DNA of 64,000 nucleotides, from contig CAJNDT010006183.1 of the NCBI GenBank assembly GCA_905221615.1, positions 258,501 through 322,500 on the forward strand, written 5' to 3'. This DNA comes from Symbiodinium sp. CCMP2592. Lineage: Eukaryota > Sar > Dinophyceae > Suessiales > Symbiodiniaceae. A program made the translations under genes and the position numbers. Below the pieces are notes generated by a model. That model was given only the letters and a program-made list of their open reading frames with translations, ran no database searches and was not told the origin of the DNA. Positions 8,501 through 18,465 of the stretch are shown in pieces. The number at the start of each line of letters is the position of its first letter. Position 1 is the first letter of the stretch.

Positions 8501-10366
8501 TTGAAGTAAGAGTGAGTACTTGATCTGCAGGGTGACGCCCTCGCCAAAGAGGTGAACATTGCACGACGGACGGCAGATCACTTGCTACAGCCTTTGAGAT
8601 GCAATATTTTGAAGCGATTTCCAAGGCCCAGGCATTGCAGCGGTCCTCTCCGTTAGTGCAAAGGGTGAAGTTCCGAAGTAGCAGTCGCACATGTGATGGT
8701 CATGTGTAATTAAAGCTTGCAGGTGAGTGAAATTGGCTTGTCAAGAGTCGACCGAGGAGTGGGGTGACCTGTCCTCTCCAGTATTGGGCAGAAACGTGCA
8801 ATCACTGGGAGGAGAAGCTCCCGCTCCTGCGTGAAGCGGCCGCCCGGCAGGGTACATATTTTTTGGTGCAGTGCCCGTCCCTGTTGCATTCGACTGACAC
8901 GAAACACGTTGGCACCCAGGTGATGTTCATGCTTTGCCTGTTTGAATCGACGGCCATGCTGGAGCAAAATCTTTCACTAATGCGGATGTGCTCTAGAGAT
9001 GAGAGAGCCCACACATCGCATGAGAAGGTGAGAGCCTTGCTGAAGCTTCATCTGGATGTGACTGATCCTGTAGTGGTGTACAATGGCCGTGAAAAGTCAT
9101 ACACATTGACTACCTTCGGTATACGCTGCTTCAATTTGTATCGCCAGTTGTTTCCAGCTGGGACAAATGTGAAAAAGAAAGAGCTGCCCAAGAGGGTGAT
9201 GAAGCGCAAGCTGAGCTCGACTGGCATGGCTGCGTTCATTCGAGTCCAAGAAGATCAAAAGGCTAACCTTGTAGCACAGACGGTGAGTTCGGCAGAGGCA
9301 GAGTCATTGAAGAAGATGGCGGAGGAGTCATCGGTGAAGCGAGCTTCTGCCAAGCAGGAATCCTTGCGGGAGAGTTTGCGCAAGAAAATAGAAGCAAAGG
9401 TGGCGGTGATCAGCCCTGAAAATTTCGAGTCGGACGCAAAGGCCCGGCTGGCGCGCTTGGAGGGTGAGGAGAAGGAACGGCAAAGCAAGCTCCTCGCAAT
9501 GGAGCTTCGCGAGCTGAGTGGTGCACCCTCCTTGGACTTGTGTGCATCATCGGTGATCGTCTGCGTCATTGACAAAAAAGACATCACACAGGCTGACAAG
9601 GTGATCAAAGAGGCTTCGAAAGCCGTGCAATCGTTTGCGCCGCGCGCCAAGATGGTGCATCTCACTTCTTCCTCCCTCGTTCCGAGGGCTTTGGAAGCTC
9701 GGTGCCTGGTTTGGTTAGCCACCAGCGCTGCCGCAGAGAAGAGCCTCGTGCAACCCAAAGGTGACGACGATGGATTGGGGTTGAGCGCAGCGATGGCCCG
9801 ATGTTTGGGCGGGTTTGTAGCCGGGCCGCAGTGGCTTCAGACCTGCCAAAGTCGCGGAATGCCACTGCAACCGGTGTTACGGCTGACACCAGCATTGAGT
9901 GTGAGCCGTCAAGTTTACTTTGACGAGAGCTTCTGCTACCGTGTGCCGTTGCTCAAGGTGTTGGCCATCATAGAAAGTCACCCTGCTGGACACCGGAACT
10001 GGGTGATCCGACCACGGCGAGAAGAGTTGCTGCTCGGATATGTGTGTTCTGAAACCTGATGTTTGGATGTTTCGGTAGTTTATTAATCGATCTGCACATG
10101 CTTCTGTTTCACTTGCAGCAAGGACAAAAGCCACAGCTTGGTGCGTGGTCGGTCCAGACTACAAGGGTGACAGCAAGGAGGCCAAACTTCGCGGCAAGGT
10201 CTTGAAGTACGAACAGTTTCTGACCATGCTTACTACGTGGCTTGGCTTCTATGTTGTGGGTGACCGTGTGCTTCTTTTCCAAGTAGTGTTTGCTGAGAAT
10301 GGCGGCACTGAGGTGGTGCTGACGCCTTCCGTGAGAGTGAAGGTATTCTTGGGGCATTTGCCTTGA
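5370..10366 (+). CDS. Gene 2: Cys/His-rich, hAT-transposase-like multi-exon protein (whole gene model)
   Basis: Open + strand blocks with intron-like gaps: about 5370-5540, 5594-5900, 6116-6275, 6387-6775, 6848-7120, 7219-7410, 7480-7655, 7741-7870, 8197-8360, 8531-8600, 8770-10020 and 10119-10366. Seen: CxxC pairs and Lys/His-rich stretches early (CNRC, CSLC, then HAQWPHHQAAL); a core with GLAEDVCGDYKILRARYVYRDF; a stretch GVEQ-like (FESTAMLEQNLSLMRMCSRD) near the C-terminal third; a Lys/Glu coiled coil; and a late GG...W segment (CLGGFVAGPQWLQTCQ). This order (Zn-binding N-terminus, RNase H-like core, dimerisation-like region) recalls hAT-type transposase-derived proteins expanded in dinoflagellates. 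That is recalled pattern similarity; catalytic acidic residues were not mapped. It may be a domesticated host gene or an old element. Confidence 0.45.
5594..5900 (+). CDS. Gene 2 zinc-finger-like exon
   Basis: Encodes KSCNRCRWIKNRVNWQERCS, then GSKTSWLQLSSESQDFGLYC, SLCRQYGKC and EVKRHGCKRSMKS. Two CxxC motifs, a Trp-rich spacer and a following KRH make a plausible zinc-binding module of BED/TTF type. The exon's 3' limit is uncertain; the frame stays open to 5989. Confidence 0.42.
6116..6275 (+). CDS. Gene 2 His-rich exon
   Basis: Encodes CDLMEHAQWPHHQAALRFVL followed by an acidic linker and GMPTLAQFKLSREL. The closely spaced His residues may complete the zinc module of the preceding exon. 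Boundaries estimated from frame quality only. Confidence 0.35.
6387..6775 (+). CDS. Gene 2 core exon a
   Basis: Acceptor GATCGCAG at about 6386. Encodes RYRRRCELAFRG, QAFADDIKDLKGDILAIGLA, EDVCGDYKILRARYVYRDFR and a charged helix (EKSAVKKLEQLMASILRAVN). The segment with alternating hydrophobics and Asp is where a transposase RNase H-like fold would begin, by inference. Confidence 0.42.
6848..7120 (+). CDS. Gene 2 core exon b
   Basis: Encodes DGEPAELAAGSICRTRLPAL, RTVWRCTLHSGQKSLEAAVK and NLLVTELVTRFSDHEGLGSL. It ends near DLDSLG at a GGTGAG that may act as donor. The LPAL..VWRC..H pattern recalls the middle of hAT-like cores. Boundaries approximate. Confidence 0.4.
7219..7410 (+). CDS. Gene 2 core exon c
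   Basis: Directly follows GCGTTGCAG and reads MHFQSPRNANCKLSFAQQRF, STIADVLRLVSLRSQTIVTF, LCELRAKGEKHSNWAARLLD. Helical and charged. The frame closes at 7423 after a probable donor near 7410. Confidence 0.42.
7480..7655 (+). CDS. Gene 2 core exon d
   Basis: Follows TCTGACAG. Reads VTTKNLILVALLAEFVTTAT, KYVRKWDNVGRGKSGEAKAN and ends near GLLKE, where GAG|GC provides a possible GC donor. A mostly helical segment. Confidence 0.4.
7741..7870 (+). CDS. Gene 2 short exon
   Basis: After an AG at 7739-7740 region the frame reads VQELKKLFEFQGRRQPLVMD, EAYTRGYVHLLWESLQKRRS. Helical, Arg/Lys-rich; too short to appear as a long open frame. Membership in gene 2 is inferred from orientation and spacing. 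Confidence 0.3.
8197..8360 (+). CDS. Gene 2 exon (amphipathic)
   Basis: Reads MTRKQFRDCVVEHLGRVKNI, SKLFVESLECEHQAGIGKCF, SAFDVEGKGDVRLA. The FDVEGKGDV end resembles half an EF-hand loop but lacks the full Dx[DN]xDG spacing. Downstream at 8370-8390 the sequence runs into CCCTAAACC motifs, then an acceptor-like GTGTGCAG at about 8412. Confidence 0.38.
8531..8600 (+). CDS. Gene 2 small exon candidate
   Basis: Begins GGTGACGCC directly after TGATCTGCAG and reads GDALAKEVNIARRTADHLLQ. A clear acceptor, short helical peptide; the donor is not resolved. Confidence 0.3.
8770..10059 (+). CDS. Gene 2 large 3' exon: dimerisation-like, coiled-coil and BRCT-like segments
   Basis: Longest open frame of the window, about 430 codons. 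Order seen: CNHWEEKLPLLREAAARQ; a possible in-frame intron about 8852-8920; VMFMLCLFESTAMLEQNLSL, the best hAT C-terminal-like stretch; KKKELPKRVMKRKLSSTGMA; a long Lys/Glu/Ala coiled coil (about codons 170-240); SVIVCVIDKKDITQADKVIK; and MARCLGGFVAGPQWLQTCQS with a Gly-Gly and Trp spacing like BRCT domains. The frame probably exits by a donor near 10,020, as the last residues before TGA at 10,057 look non-coding. Confidence that it is coding is high; family assignment is moderate. Confidence 0.6.
   Translation, partial: CPLQYWAETCNHWEEKLPLLREAAARQGTYFLVQCPSLLHSTDTKHVGTQVMFMLCLFESTAMLEQNLSLMRMCSRDERAHTSHEKVRALLKLHLDVTDPVVVYNGREKSYTLTTFGIRCFNLYRQLFPAGTNVKKKELPKRVMKRKLSSTGMAAFIRVQEDQKANLVAQTVSSAEAESLKKMAEESSVKRASAKQESLRESLRKKIEAKVAVISPENFESDAKARLARLEGEEKERQSKLLAMELRELSGAPSLDLCASSVIVCVIDKKDITQADKVIKEASKAVQSFAPRAKMVHLTSSSLVPRALEARCLVWLATSAAAEKSLVQPKGDDDGLGLSAAMARCLGGFVAGPQWLQTCQSRGMPLQPVLRLTPALSVSRQVYFDESFCYRVPLLKVLAIIESHPAGHRNWVIRPRREELLLGYVCSET
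10119..10366 (+). CDS. Gene 2 last exon
   Basis: After CACTTGCAG, frame reads RTKATAWCVVGPDYKGDSKE, AKLRGKVLKYEQFLTMLTTW, LGFYVVGDRVLLFQVVFAEN and stops at TGA 10,364-10,366. A beta-rich end following the BRCT-like exon. A further small intron is possible. Confidence 0.45.
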
Positions 10367-13300
10367 ACGTGTCATTGTCACATGAGCTTAGTTATTTAAT
10401 AAATTTCGCCGGAAGGGTGATCTATCGGAGTGGTTGGTTGTTCAAGGCATCACGGATGCAGGCTGAGGATTCGGTCAACCTTGCGTACACATGTGTGTAG
10501 GAGTTGTGTTCATGCCTCCTCATAAATCAATGACGAAGACTAAGAGTGTAAGGGCAGCAGGAAAAATACGCAAGGTTGACAGACACCTGATTTGCCGATC
10601 CTTGGGGTGATGGAAGACAGACGGTCTGATCAGATCACCTGGTGCGCCACCGGTGCAAAATGACTTCTGTGGGTCTTTGGTTCAGGGATTTGCTGGTAGT
10701 CTTGTGCCGGCAAGTGTCAGGGATAGAAGTTCTCGTATGCAGCATCTCGGGTTCGGTATTCAGGATGCGGGTTTCGGTCCTTAATTTGGAGATTCCCACA
10801 GTTACCGGTGATAAACATTCCCGCTTCGGTGCCAACACCCGCTCAACCTGCAGCCCTTGCCCAGAGACTCTGGTTTCCCAACTATTGTCACTGACATTGT
10901 GCCAGGATTCTGCTGCGGACACGGTGATGACACAGGCCAGTGGAAGGTCAACGTCAGGTTCCGTGCATAATTTCAATAATCCTAAACCCTAAACCCTAAG
11001 ACTGGGAAGGATGTGATTTCATGATGATGTCATCTTGTTTAAATGAACTGTTTAAGGATTTGGTGATGAGTTCGGGTCGAGGGATTCGGGAGCGTTTTGA
11101 GACTTGAGCCGAGGGGTTGATGAATGCGGCAGGTCGGGACACGAATTTGGAGTCAACGACTTGAGTAGACGCTGGGTTGAAGGCCATTTCGCTTGCGCTG
11201 TGACGGCTTGAGGATCTTTGTTTTTATTGGGTATTTGCGGTTAAGGCGATGCAGAGCTTAGGGAGGGTTGGGTTTTCCCGCCTTATCTGGGCTTATTAGG
11301 TCGGCTTAGGGTTCTAGGTTCTCGGATGCAGGTCAGGCTGAGCGGAGGGATGTAGGCTTGCGGTTCACCTTAAACCCTAAACCATAAATTTAAACCCTAA
11401 ACAGCGTCTTGCGGGGTAAGCCTTAGGGCACTTGTGGTTTTGTGCAGCCGCGCCATGGTAACAGGTGATTTTGAAGCCTACGTTTGCGGGTCGGGAAACA
11501 GGCAGCTATCAGAAGATACTGATCAGGATATGTTGGGGAGTGTAACAGGTAGTTGGATATTTCGGATTCTCGATGTATTGTTGAGTTTGCACATTGGGTT
11601 AAAGTTTCCATTTCCAGGGTTGCGGCGAAAATCGGTGAGGTTTCGACTGTAAGAATTGAGGGTTTAAGTTTAAGCTTCTGACAGTGACGTACGTCACAAA
11701 TCGAAGGCGAGACCTTCGCAGCCAGGCTGCTTAGTAGCCTCGGCCATTGTCGAGAGTGGGGAACTTTCCGCCTCAGTCCTCGACCTCTGGGAGAAAACCA
11801 TCGTCTTGGCGGATGAAGTTCATCGCTCCCATGCGGACAAGGCACCCCTGGGTGGGGGTACGGCCCTTCCGTACGGCATTCGGATGCCACGATGACAAGC
11901 TTGAGAAGGCAGCCTGCGGGCATATCATCCAGGCTTTCTTGGCGAAGGACTTCTTCAACTGTGCTCAGTGGGGTTGAACTCGATACCAGCCTGGTGTCGC
12001 CCCCTCAGCATTGGCAGAGATCTCATCACGGCAGACCCCAGCCGAACTCAAGGGGGCGGATGCAGATGGCATGACTTGTCAGGGCTAAGGGCTTAGGCTT
12101 TAAGGTAGGAATTAGGAGCCCGGAACAGTGTTTAGGAATCGCAACGGACGTACTAGACTCTAGTGCTAGATCCACCTCTGGAAAATAGCCAACCTTGAGC
12201 CCAAAGCCGTGTTTAAGTCAGACTGTTAGGCGGGGTTCCGAAACTCATTTGCGGGTTCAGGTGTGCAGAATTTCGGTTTCGGGGTGTTGGGGTTTGGTCT
12301 TCGGGTTCTAAGTTAAGTATTGAGTGGTCTGTTTTGTAGTAAGGGTCCGGGGCAAAGTAGTAGCCAAACAAAGCCCAAGATGTTGATCCCTAGCCGACCA
12401 CCAAGCCCTGAATCAAAAATGGGACGCCCCCTAAACACCCTAAACCACGCTTGCCGTCCTCCACCTCATAAGTGAAAGCATTAGCCCGGAAAACAGCCGC
12501 GTCTGCACTTTCAAGCTCCATAAGCCCTAATTAAACCTTAAAGCTTAAACCATGGGGGTAGGGCTTTAGTTCTGTTCAACAATGGTACCGTTGCAGGCTA
12601 CCTTCTTCGACTGGGTGACACTTCCCCGGAGTCGACGCCAAGCAGGCCAGAGCATTTGTCAGACTCAGTAATAGGCTACGACCTAGGGTCAGACCCATGC
12701 TTGTAACAATTTCAAGAAATTTGAAAAACGACGATAATAACAATAGTAATAATACAGAAAATTTAGAAATAAGTTTAAGAATTAATTAATAATACAATGA
12801 TCGTCGGGGTCCCTTGATTCTAATAGAGCGGGAACGAGATTGCAAAGATGCAACAGTCGGGGTTTTTGGATGTCCAGTCGGCAAAAGGGTCATAGTTCAC
12901 GAATCTGCATCAGGTGAATATTATCTCCAGGATCAAACCACCGTTAAATCTGTGACTAGTGCCTGTGGCCCTGCCTTCTTGGAAGACTTCCCAGGGATGG
13001 CCTTAAGTCACTCCCGGGTTTTCCGCACGGACAGGTGATCCAGCTCCCGGTGGCGCCCGGCGTTTGTCACTCCGAGCGCGGAAGAAGAAAAGTTATACAG
13101 GGTGAGTCTTGCACATGAACGTCCTAAGCACAGACCCTACTGCACTATTATTACATCGATTTGGAGCATCCTTTGAAAACAGCCAAAAAGAGGGCCCTTA
13201 TCACGGAGGCCCCACAGCACTTCTCAGGAAGGCTTGAGGGGGTTGAGGGTTTAAGGATTCGCTCAATAAGTATAGCTGCCTGGATAGATGTAGAACATTA

Positions 13301-13700
13301 TCTTCAGCCCGTTGTGCTTGCAGGCTTGTTACGTAAGTAACGGGTGAATAAGTAACTAGCCCTGTTCGTGGATGTGAGCGCAGATCTATTGTAGCAACAG
13401 GAAAAATTCGCAAATTCCCTTTCTAGGACAGAATGGTTATGGTGCAACAGACCCCGAGCCCCCTTTGTAATTTGTTACAAGCCCTGCATTTGACAGAAAG
13501 CTTGGATGTGAGGGACAGGCTTAGTGCATTAGGGTGTGAATGATTACGAGGCTTAGGACAAGTAAGAAAACCTAAACCCGAAAATCCCAAACCCTAAACC
13601 CTACTACAAGGTCTCTTTACCTCTGATTCCTGGCCCAAGCTGTCGTCTTCCATGCCTGAAGCACCTACACCCGGCGTGATTAGAGGTCAATAAAAATTAG
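10367..13700. other. Non-coding transition zone
   Basis: The GGTGA-rich gene block ends near 10.6 kb. Beyond it are short CCCTAAA clusters (10,980, 11,370-11,400), an AT-rich patch at 12,710-12,800, and open frames without coding character. The 20-base neighbourhoods around 10,553 and 13,390 share GCAACAGGAAAAATTCGCAA-like sequence. No inverted-repeat element was identified here. Confidence 0.4.
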
Positions 13701-13775
13701 AGGGTTACAGTGTAGCTAGTCTTGCCATTGTGCTTATGTAAGGACATAGACGATGTAACGGCAAACATATGAAAC

Positions 13776-13860
13776 ATATATATATATATATATATATATG
13801 TATGCATATAATATGTATCTGTATATATATATATATATATGTATATACATGTATGGTTAT
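13776..13860. repeat. (TA)n microsatellite tract
   Basis: Two uninterrupted TA runs separated by GTATGCATATAATATG. Minus-strand open frames across it are repeat artefacts. Confidence 0.9.
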
Positions 13861-15250
13861 AGTAGAATACACCCCAAGACCCCATTGTAATCACTAAGGC
13901 AGTCTTGTTATAGAACCCTTGTGAATCCGTTCGAAAGGAAGCTGAAAGCTTGGATTCATATGAAGCGCATGATTCAGCTGCCTCGTCAACATCGGCAAAA
14001 GCAGCATCAGCTTGCACTGCCGCGGCCTCTGTCCGGGCTGGCGCATCCAATGGCTGGTTAAGAACGCCTCCATCTCCGTCTACTCCGCCGACATCGTCCC
14101 GTGAGCGCATACCCGTCTCATGCGCGGGTTACGCAAAGGCGTCTGCGACGCATTGATCAGCGACATCTACACTCGCCGCCACACCGACCCCGTCAGGAAC
14201 AGCAACGACATCAACTTGGACGGCGTCAAGGACTCTAAGTCCCAAATCCAACCCTGCAACACAGGAAATGTCGGCACGAGATGATGGATGTGTCTGACGG
14301 TCTGGTGAAATGTATGGGTACGTAGTAATGGCCACAACACTGACAAACTTTATAAAGTATGCTACGAATAAGAATACCAGTAATATTACACAGGTAATAG
14401 TCTGAATAGACATCTAAATCGCAAGAGTTATGACAATAAGACAAACAGTCGTAATTAACATAAAAGAAAGCATATTATGTAGTTATAACGATCGTTTTAA
14501 TAGCAACAGTAAGCCAACGAACAAGAAAACAGAAAGGGTTTCGGGGGACGATACGTGTAAAGAAGACCCGAAGGAAGCCGTTACTTGTTGATCCGACCAT
14601 AGACTCTGCCCGAACAAGGCACGGGAGTTTCAACAAGTAGCCCTACACCTTGAGCCGGATCTACAACATCTTCGAAGTAGCAGGATCCTTCATACAAGAC
14701 CGCGAACGAGGGATGCCCTCTGGACGCCTATAGTTTCAAGAAACACCATAAGCAATGTAAATGCAACATAAAAGCAAGCCAGAAACACTTCACAACACCC
14801 TCCAAATCCCTACATGACAGCCCATACAACAGTCCTACATACTAGAGCACACGAGAAGCAGCTCTGTAACCTGAGGCGACGGCGCTGGCCTTTCATGACA
14901 AGACTCTCTTCGTTGGGACTGGGCTCGGGGTTCATACCATGCGGTTAAAGGCACAGGGTGGAGCGTTCAGGACCTGTTTAGGCTGTAGGAAGGAGGATGA
15001 AGGATTTTGATTTTGGTGTTAGGATCGGGGATTTCGGTTTTGGGGTGTAGGGCTTCGTGTGTACCGTGGAGGGTTTCTGGTTCTGGGAACTTGACACCTG
15101 AGTAGGACTGAACTAGGTGGTACTTTACTACAACTTTATAACTTTATAGGTTTTGGGGTCCTTATATTTTATATTAAAAGGAGCTAAAATTTAAACTTTT
15201 ATTGGGGCATTAAAGAGCAGCCAAGTGAATATTCTGAAACCGAAGTTTGG
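13861..15250. other. Gap without recognised gene
   Basis: Ala/Ser-rich + strand frame 13,950-14,156 and its antisense partner are short and lack splice support. The remainder is mixed sequence without the small inverted-repeat families. Nothing else identified. Confidence 0.35.
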
Positions 15251-15259
15251 GCTTCGGCC

Positions 15260-15390
15260 TGGGGTTGAGGGTCAAGGGCCTAGGGTTTATAGTGTTTATA
15301 GGGTTTATAGGGTTCATAGGGTTTATAGGGCTTATAGGTTTTATGAGGTTTATAGGGTTTGGGGTTTAGGCTTCTGGGTTTAGGATGATT
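15260..15390. repeat. TTTATAGGG/TTTAGGG variant array
   Basis: Imperfect head-to-tail copies of GGGTTTATA and TTTAGGG. A reverse-orientation counterpart lies at 46,290-46,620. Confidence 0.8.
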
Positions 15391-15539
15391 CGTTCGTAGT
15401 GCTGTTGAACCAGGTGGCTCCAGATCCTTGCCCCTGCATTTGTCCCCAAGGCAAAACCAGAAAATACAGCGGTCCGAACACTTAGTACTTAGTGCGAATA
15501 TCTCCTATTCTAGTCACTGCTGCGACAATGCTTGTCACG

Positions 15540-16040
15540 CTTGTCCTAAATCCTAAACCCTAAACCTAAACCCCGAAGTCTAAACCCTAAAAGCCCTGTT
15601 CTACATCTTCCTCCACAGGACGCAGATGGGCGCCGTGTGCTCACATAGCCTGGAGGAGACTTTGTCACATGCCGACGGCCAGGGTTTAGGGTTCAGGGTT
15701 TACTTGCCCTTGTATTACACACTCAGACTCTGAACGATAAATGTGTTCCAGGCCCCACACCCGATGTGGTAGCATCGGGCATGTTGCTCTTCCAAAGCAG
15801 CTTCTTCCAACAAAACCGCCCTCCTGTCTCAGCCCCCAGCTGCTTTGCTCCGTGCTATGATATCTCCCCCTTCTGGTCTCTACATATCCATACGTTTATG
15901 TCTCCGAATTCTCTACTGTGCGTCTCATGGCCCGTCTACATCGTAGCACCAATATTTTACCCCTCACACTGGAACATGCACCAAAACCCTACCTGCAGCT
16001 CATGTGGAGCAAGGGCCACTGCACCTTGAAGCAAAAGCCC
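15540..16040. other. Telomere-like motifs and unassigned sequence
   Basis: CCCTAAA cluster at 15,545-15,595 and an 87-codon + strand frame at 15,766-16,029 without supporting features. Confidence 0.35.
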
Positions 16041-16046
16041 TTAAAG

Positions 16047-16133
16047 GGAACTCCAGAAAGTTGGAATATGGATTAATGGTAAGATCCCCTTAAAGGGTTT
16101 AGGATAATCATATTCCAACTTTCTGGCTTTTAC
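16047..16133. mobile_element. MITE family B, copy 1
   Basis: Termini CCAGAAAGTTGGAATATGG and its complement. Flanked by an exact 7-bp direct repeat CTTAAAG (16,040-16,046 and 16,134-16,140), read as the target-site duplication. Other copies: 20,104, 33,368 and 57,866. Confidence 0.8.
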
Positions 16134-16187
16134 CTTAAAGACTACACCCTAAGCCCCTAAGCCCTACAGAGGTACCGAAGCCCTATA

Positions 16188-16319
16188 TCCAAGGGCAAAA
16201 GGCGGGACCCTTAATAAGGACCCCTAGGTATCTACCCTTAATCTAGCCATTATATAGCCATTATATAGCCCATTATAGGGTGGGGGTCCCCATTAAGGGT
16301 CCCTCCTTCTCCCCTTTGA
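16188..16319. mobile_element. MITE family D, copy 1
   Basis: Element TCCAAGGGCAAAAGG ... CTCCCCTTTGA with complementary ends. Exact 5-bp flanking repeat CTATA on both sides. Three copies in the window. Confidence 0.8.
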
Positions 16320-16573
16320 CTATAAACACCCAAGAGAAGCCCCACTCTCCCCCCCGAAGCCCGAAGCGGGGGTTCGCAAGGTTTGGTAAGCAGGGTTTAG
16401 GGTTTAGGTGTAGCTTAGCTGTTCAGGATTTAGGCTACAACCCCCTGAAACCCTGAACCCAAGACCCTGGACATGGAAGCCACACGCCTTAAACCGTAAA
16501 GCCCCGTTGGGAGCCGACACTGGAAGGCGAGCAAAGAGACCGCCAGCCCAACTTTAAACCCTAAACCAACTAC

Positions 16574-16701
16574 CCCAAGACCCAATAATGAGGTACTCAT
16601 AGATTCCTTATATAGATCCCTTTAAAGGAACCCTTATTATTTAGGATAGTAGTTATGTAGCTTAGGATTTTGGAGAGTGTATGATCTTTAGGTACTTGGA
16701 C
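16574..16701. mobile_element. MITE-like family I, copy 1
   Basis: Ends CCAAGACCCAATAATGAGGTAC and TAGGTACTTGGAC are imperfect inverted repeats. A second copy is at 54,639-54,750. Boundaries approximate. Confidence 0.6.
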
Positions 16702-16724
16702 ACGTGAGGTTCAGATTTGATTGC

Positions 16725-16792
16725 CCTAAACCCTAAACCCTAAACCCTAAACCCTAAACCCTAAACCCTAAACCCTAAACCCTAAACCGTAA
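16725..16792. repeat. Interstitial telomere-like array (CCCTAAA)n
   Basis: About nine perfect tandem CCCTAAA units, the purest telomeric stretch of the window, in the middle of the repeat region. Suggests telomere-healing or telomerase-type insertion, or amplification. Confidence 0.9.
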
Positions 16793-16873
16793 CCAATTAT
16801 ATAAAGCAATCAACTCTGAACCTCAGAACATCAAAGCCCTCGAGCCTCAGACCGAAACTCGATGGAACCCTGA

Positions 16874-17084
16874 CTTTGGAAGGGCAGGAGACTTAGTAAG
16901 GGCTCTTAAAGGGCTCTTTAAAGGGATCTATAGGGTTCCTTAAAAGGGATCTATGGGGTTTAGGGTTTAGGGACTTAGTAAGTAGGTTGTAAGTAGAGTT
17001 ATAAAGTACCCTAAATGGAGTTACCCCAATTATAACTCTACTTATAACTGTTATAACCTACTTACTGTCCCCTGCCCCTCCAAG
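16874..17084. mobile_element. MITE family A, interrupted copy
   Basis: Family A ends are present but the left arm is split: GACTTAGTAAG occurs at 16,890-16,900 and again at 16,972-16,982, bracketing 71 bp of AAAGGG/TTTAGGG-rich sequence. Read as an insertion with an 11-bp duplication. Confidence 0.7.
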
Positions 17085-17701
17085 TACGGCCCTACAGCTC
17101 TCTTTAAATCCTGTAACTCACTATAAATTTAGGGTTTGTGGGTTTTGGGGTTCTGGGTTGAGGGTTTAGGGCTTGAGCGTTTGGGGGTGTAGGGCAAGGT
17201 CTAGAAAGTAGAACCCCGAACTTGGGACCCTAACCAATTTTTACGTAGAAGTTCGGGTATTTTATAGGCACCCCCCTGAAGGGCTCTTCTTTTTGGATCC
17301 CGCCGGCGGTCGGGGAAGCCATCCACCCAACAGCCTCCCTGTCTAGTCGCCTCCAGGAGGACTCCATGCGGTCGGACATTCAGGCAGACGAGTAGGGTTT
17401 AGCTTAAACCCCGAAAACCCTAAACACGCTGCTCTTGGAAAAGAGGCCGTGCGTTGCCAATTCCCCGGTGGTCGAATCAATGTCCTTCGGGCCATGCCCA
17501 GTGCTTCGGAGGCTGGGGTTCAGCTTTTTTTTGTTTTCTGGTTTAGGGTTTGGGGTTTTTTGGGGTTTAGGGTTTAGGTTTGTAGGGTTTGGGGTTCCGG
17601 TTTTTTTGTGTTTTTTTTGTGGTTTTAGGGTTTAGGGTTCTGGAGACCCAGACTTTGTTGCCCTTCCCCTGTTTGATTTGTTCCTGAAAGAAGCCATTGT
17701 G

Positions 17702-17821
17702 CTTAGAGGTTCATGGGACTTAGTAACTAGGGTTATAATTAAGGTAGCTACACTTATATGTACTCATAATCTCAATTAGGGTACCTATAACTGTACTTAC
17801 TAAGTCCCATGAACCTCCAAG
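17702..17821. mobile_element. MITE family A, divergent copy
   Basis: 120-bp inverted repeat ending CTTAGAGGTTCATGGGACTT and its complement. It keeps the ACTTAGTAA core of family A but replaces the GGGCAGGGG terminal part, so a subfamily. Confidence 0.7.
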
Positions 17822-17849
17822 TGGCGTTCTGAAACAGAGGTCCACACTT

Positions 17850-17950
17850 GGGCAGCTGTCAAAATGGGGGTCCCTTTTTGGGTCCCCTAAATAATAGGTG
17901 CCGTAGTATATTAGGGGCCCCAAAAGGGACCATAATTTTAACAACCACTC
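17850..17950. mobile_element. MITE family G, copy 1
   Basis: Ends GGGCAGCTGTCAAAAT and ATTTTAACAACCACTC. Exact 4-bp flanking repeat ACTT (17,846-17,849 and 17,951-17,954). Interior GGTCCC...TTTTTGGG inverted repeat is shared with the 5.3-kb element at 20,511. Confidence 0.75.
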
Positions 17951-18252
17951 ACTTGGGTCTTCTTGGTTACTTCAAGGCCCCCACAGTTGCATCGGCGGTT
18001 TTGTTTGGAGGTTCAGGGGTTTTAGGAACAGGCTTTAAGATCATGAAATAGGATTTTGGGATTGAGACACTGCTGATCGGGATCAGTATTCCGGGTTTAG
18101 CATTCCGTTAACTAGGCTGCACGCAGCACAGCATCAATTTCGACGGCTAAACGAAGAATAACTGGTATTTTCAAAGCCCCAACAGATGTCATTGCTGTGG
18201 TGCATTCTCTGATCACCGGGGCGGGGAGCCCACCCCCTAAACCCTAAACCCA

Positions 18253-18350
18253 AAGCCCTAAACCCTAAGCCCCAACCGTAAAAAGCCCTAAACCCTAAGC
18301 CCCAACCGTAAAAAGCCCTAAACCCTAAGCCCCAACCCTAACCCCCCCCC
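18253..18350. repeat. 32-bp tandem repeat, three copies
   Basis: Unit AAGCCCTAAACCCTAAGCCC followed by CAACCGTAAA, a telomere-motif-derived minisatellite. Ends in a C-rich run. Confidence 0.8.
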
Positions 18351-18465
18351 GACCCCCTGTTTTGTGATATGCTCTCAAGCGGCGGGCAGGTTCCCAACTG
18401 TGACGTGTCAGAGGTTTCGAAGCTAAGAGCTTGTTTGGTCCCTAAGCCCGTCAGCCTCAAAAACT

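Noticed and set aside
9255..9758. 167-codon minus-strand frame opposite the large gene 2 exon
   Set aside because: Lies wholly within the longest + strand coding exon and has Ser/Ala-rich antisense composition.
13697..14413. Coding region around 14 kb on either strand
   Set aside because: Overlapping frames on both strands, one running into the TA microsatellite; Ala/Ser-rich without domains.
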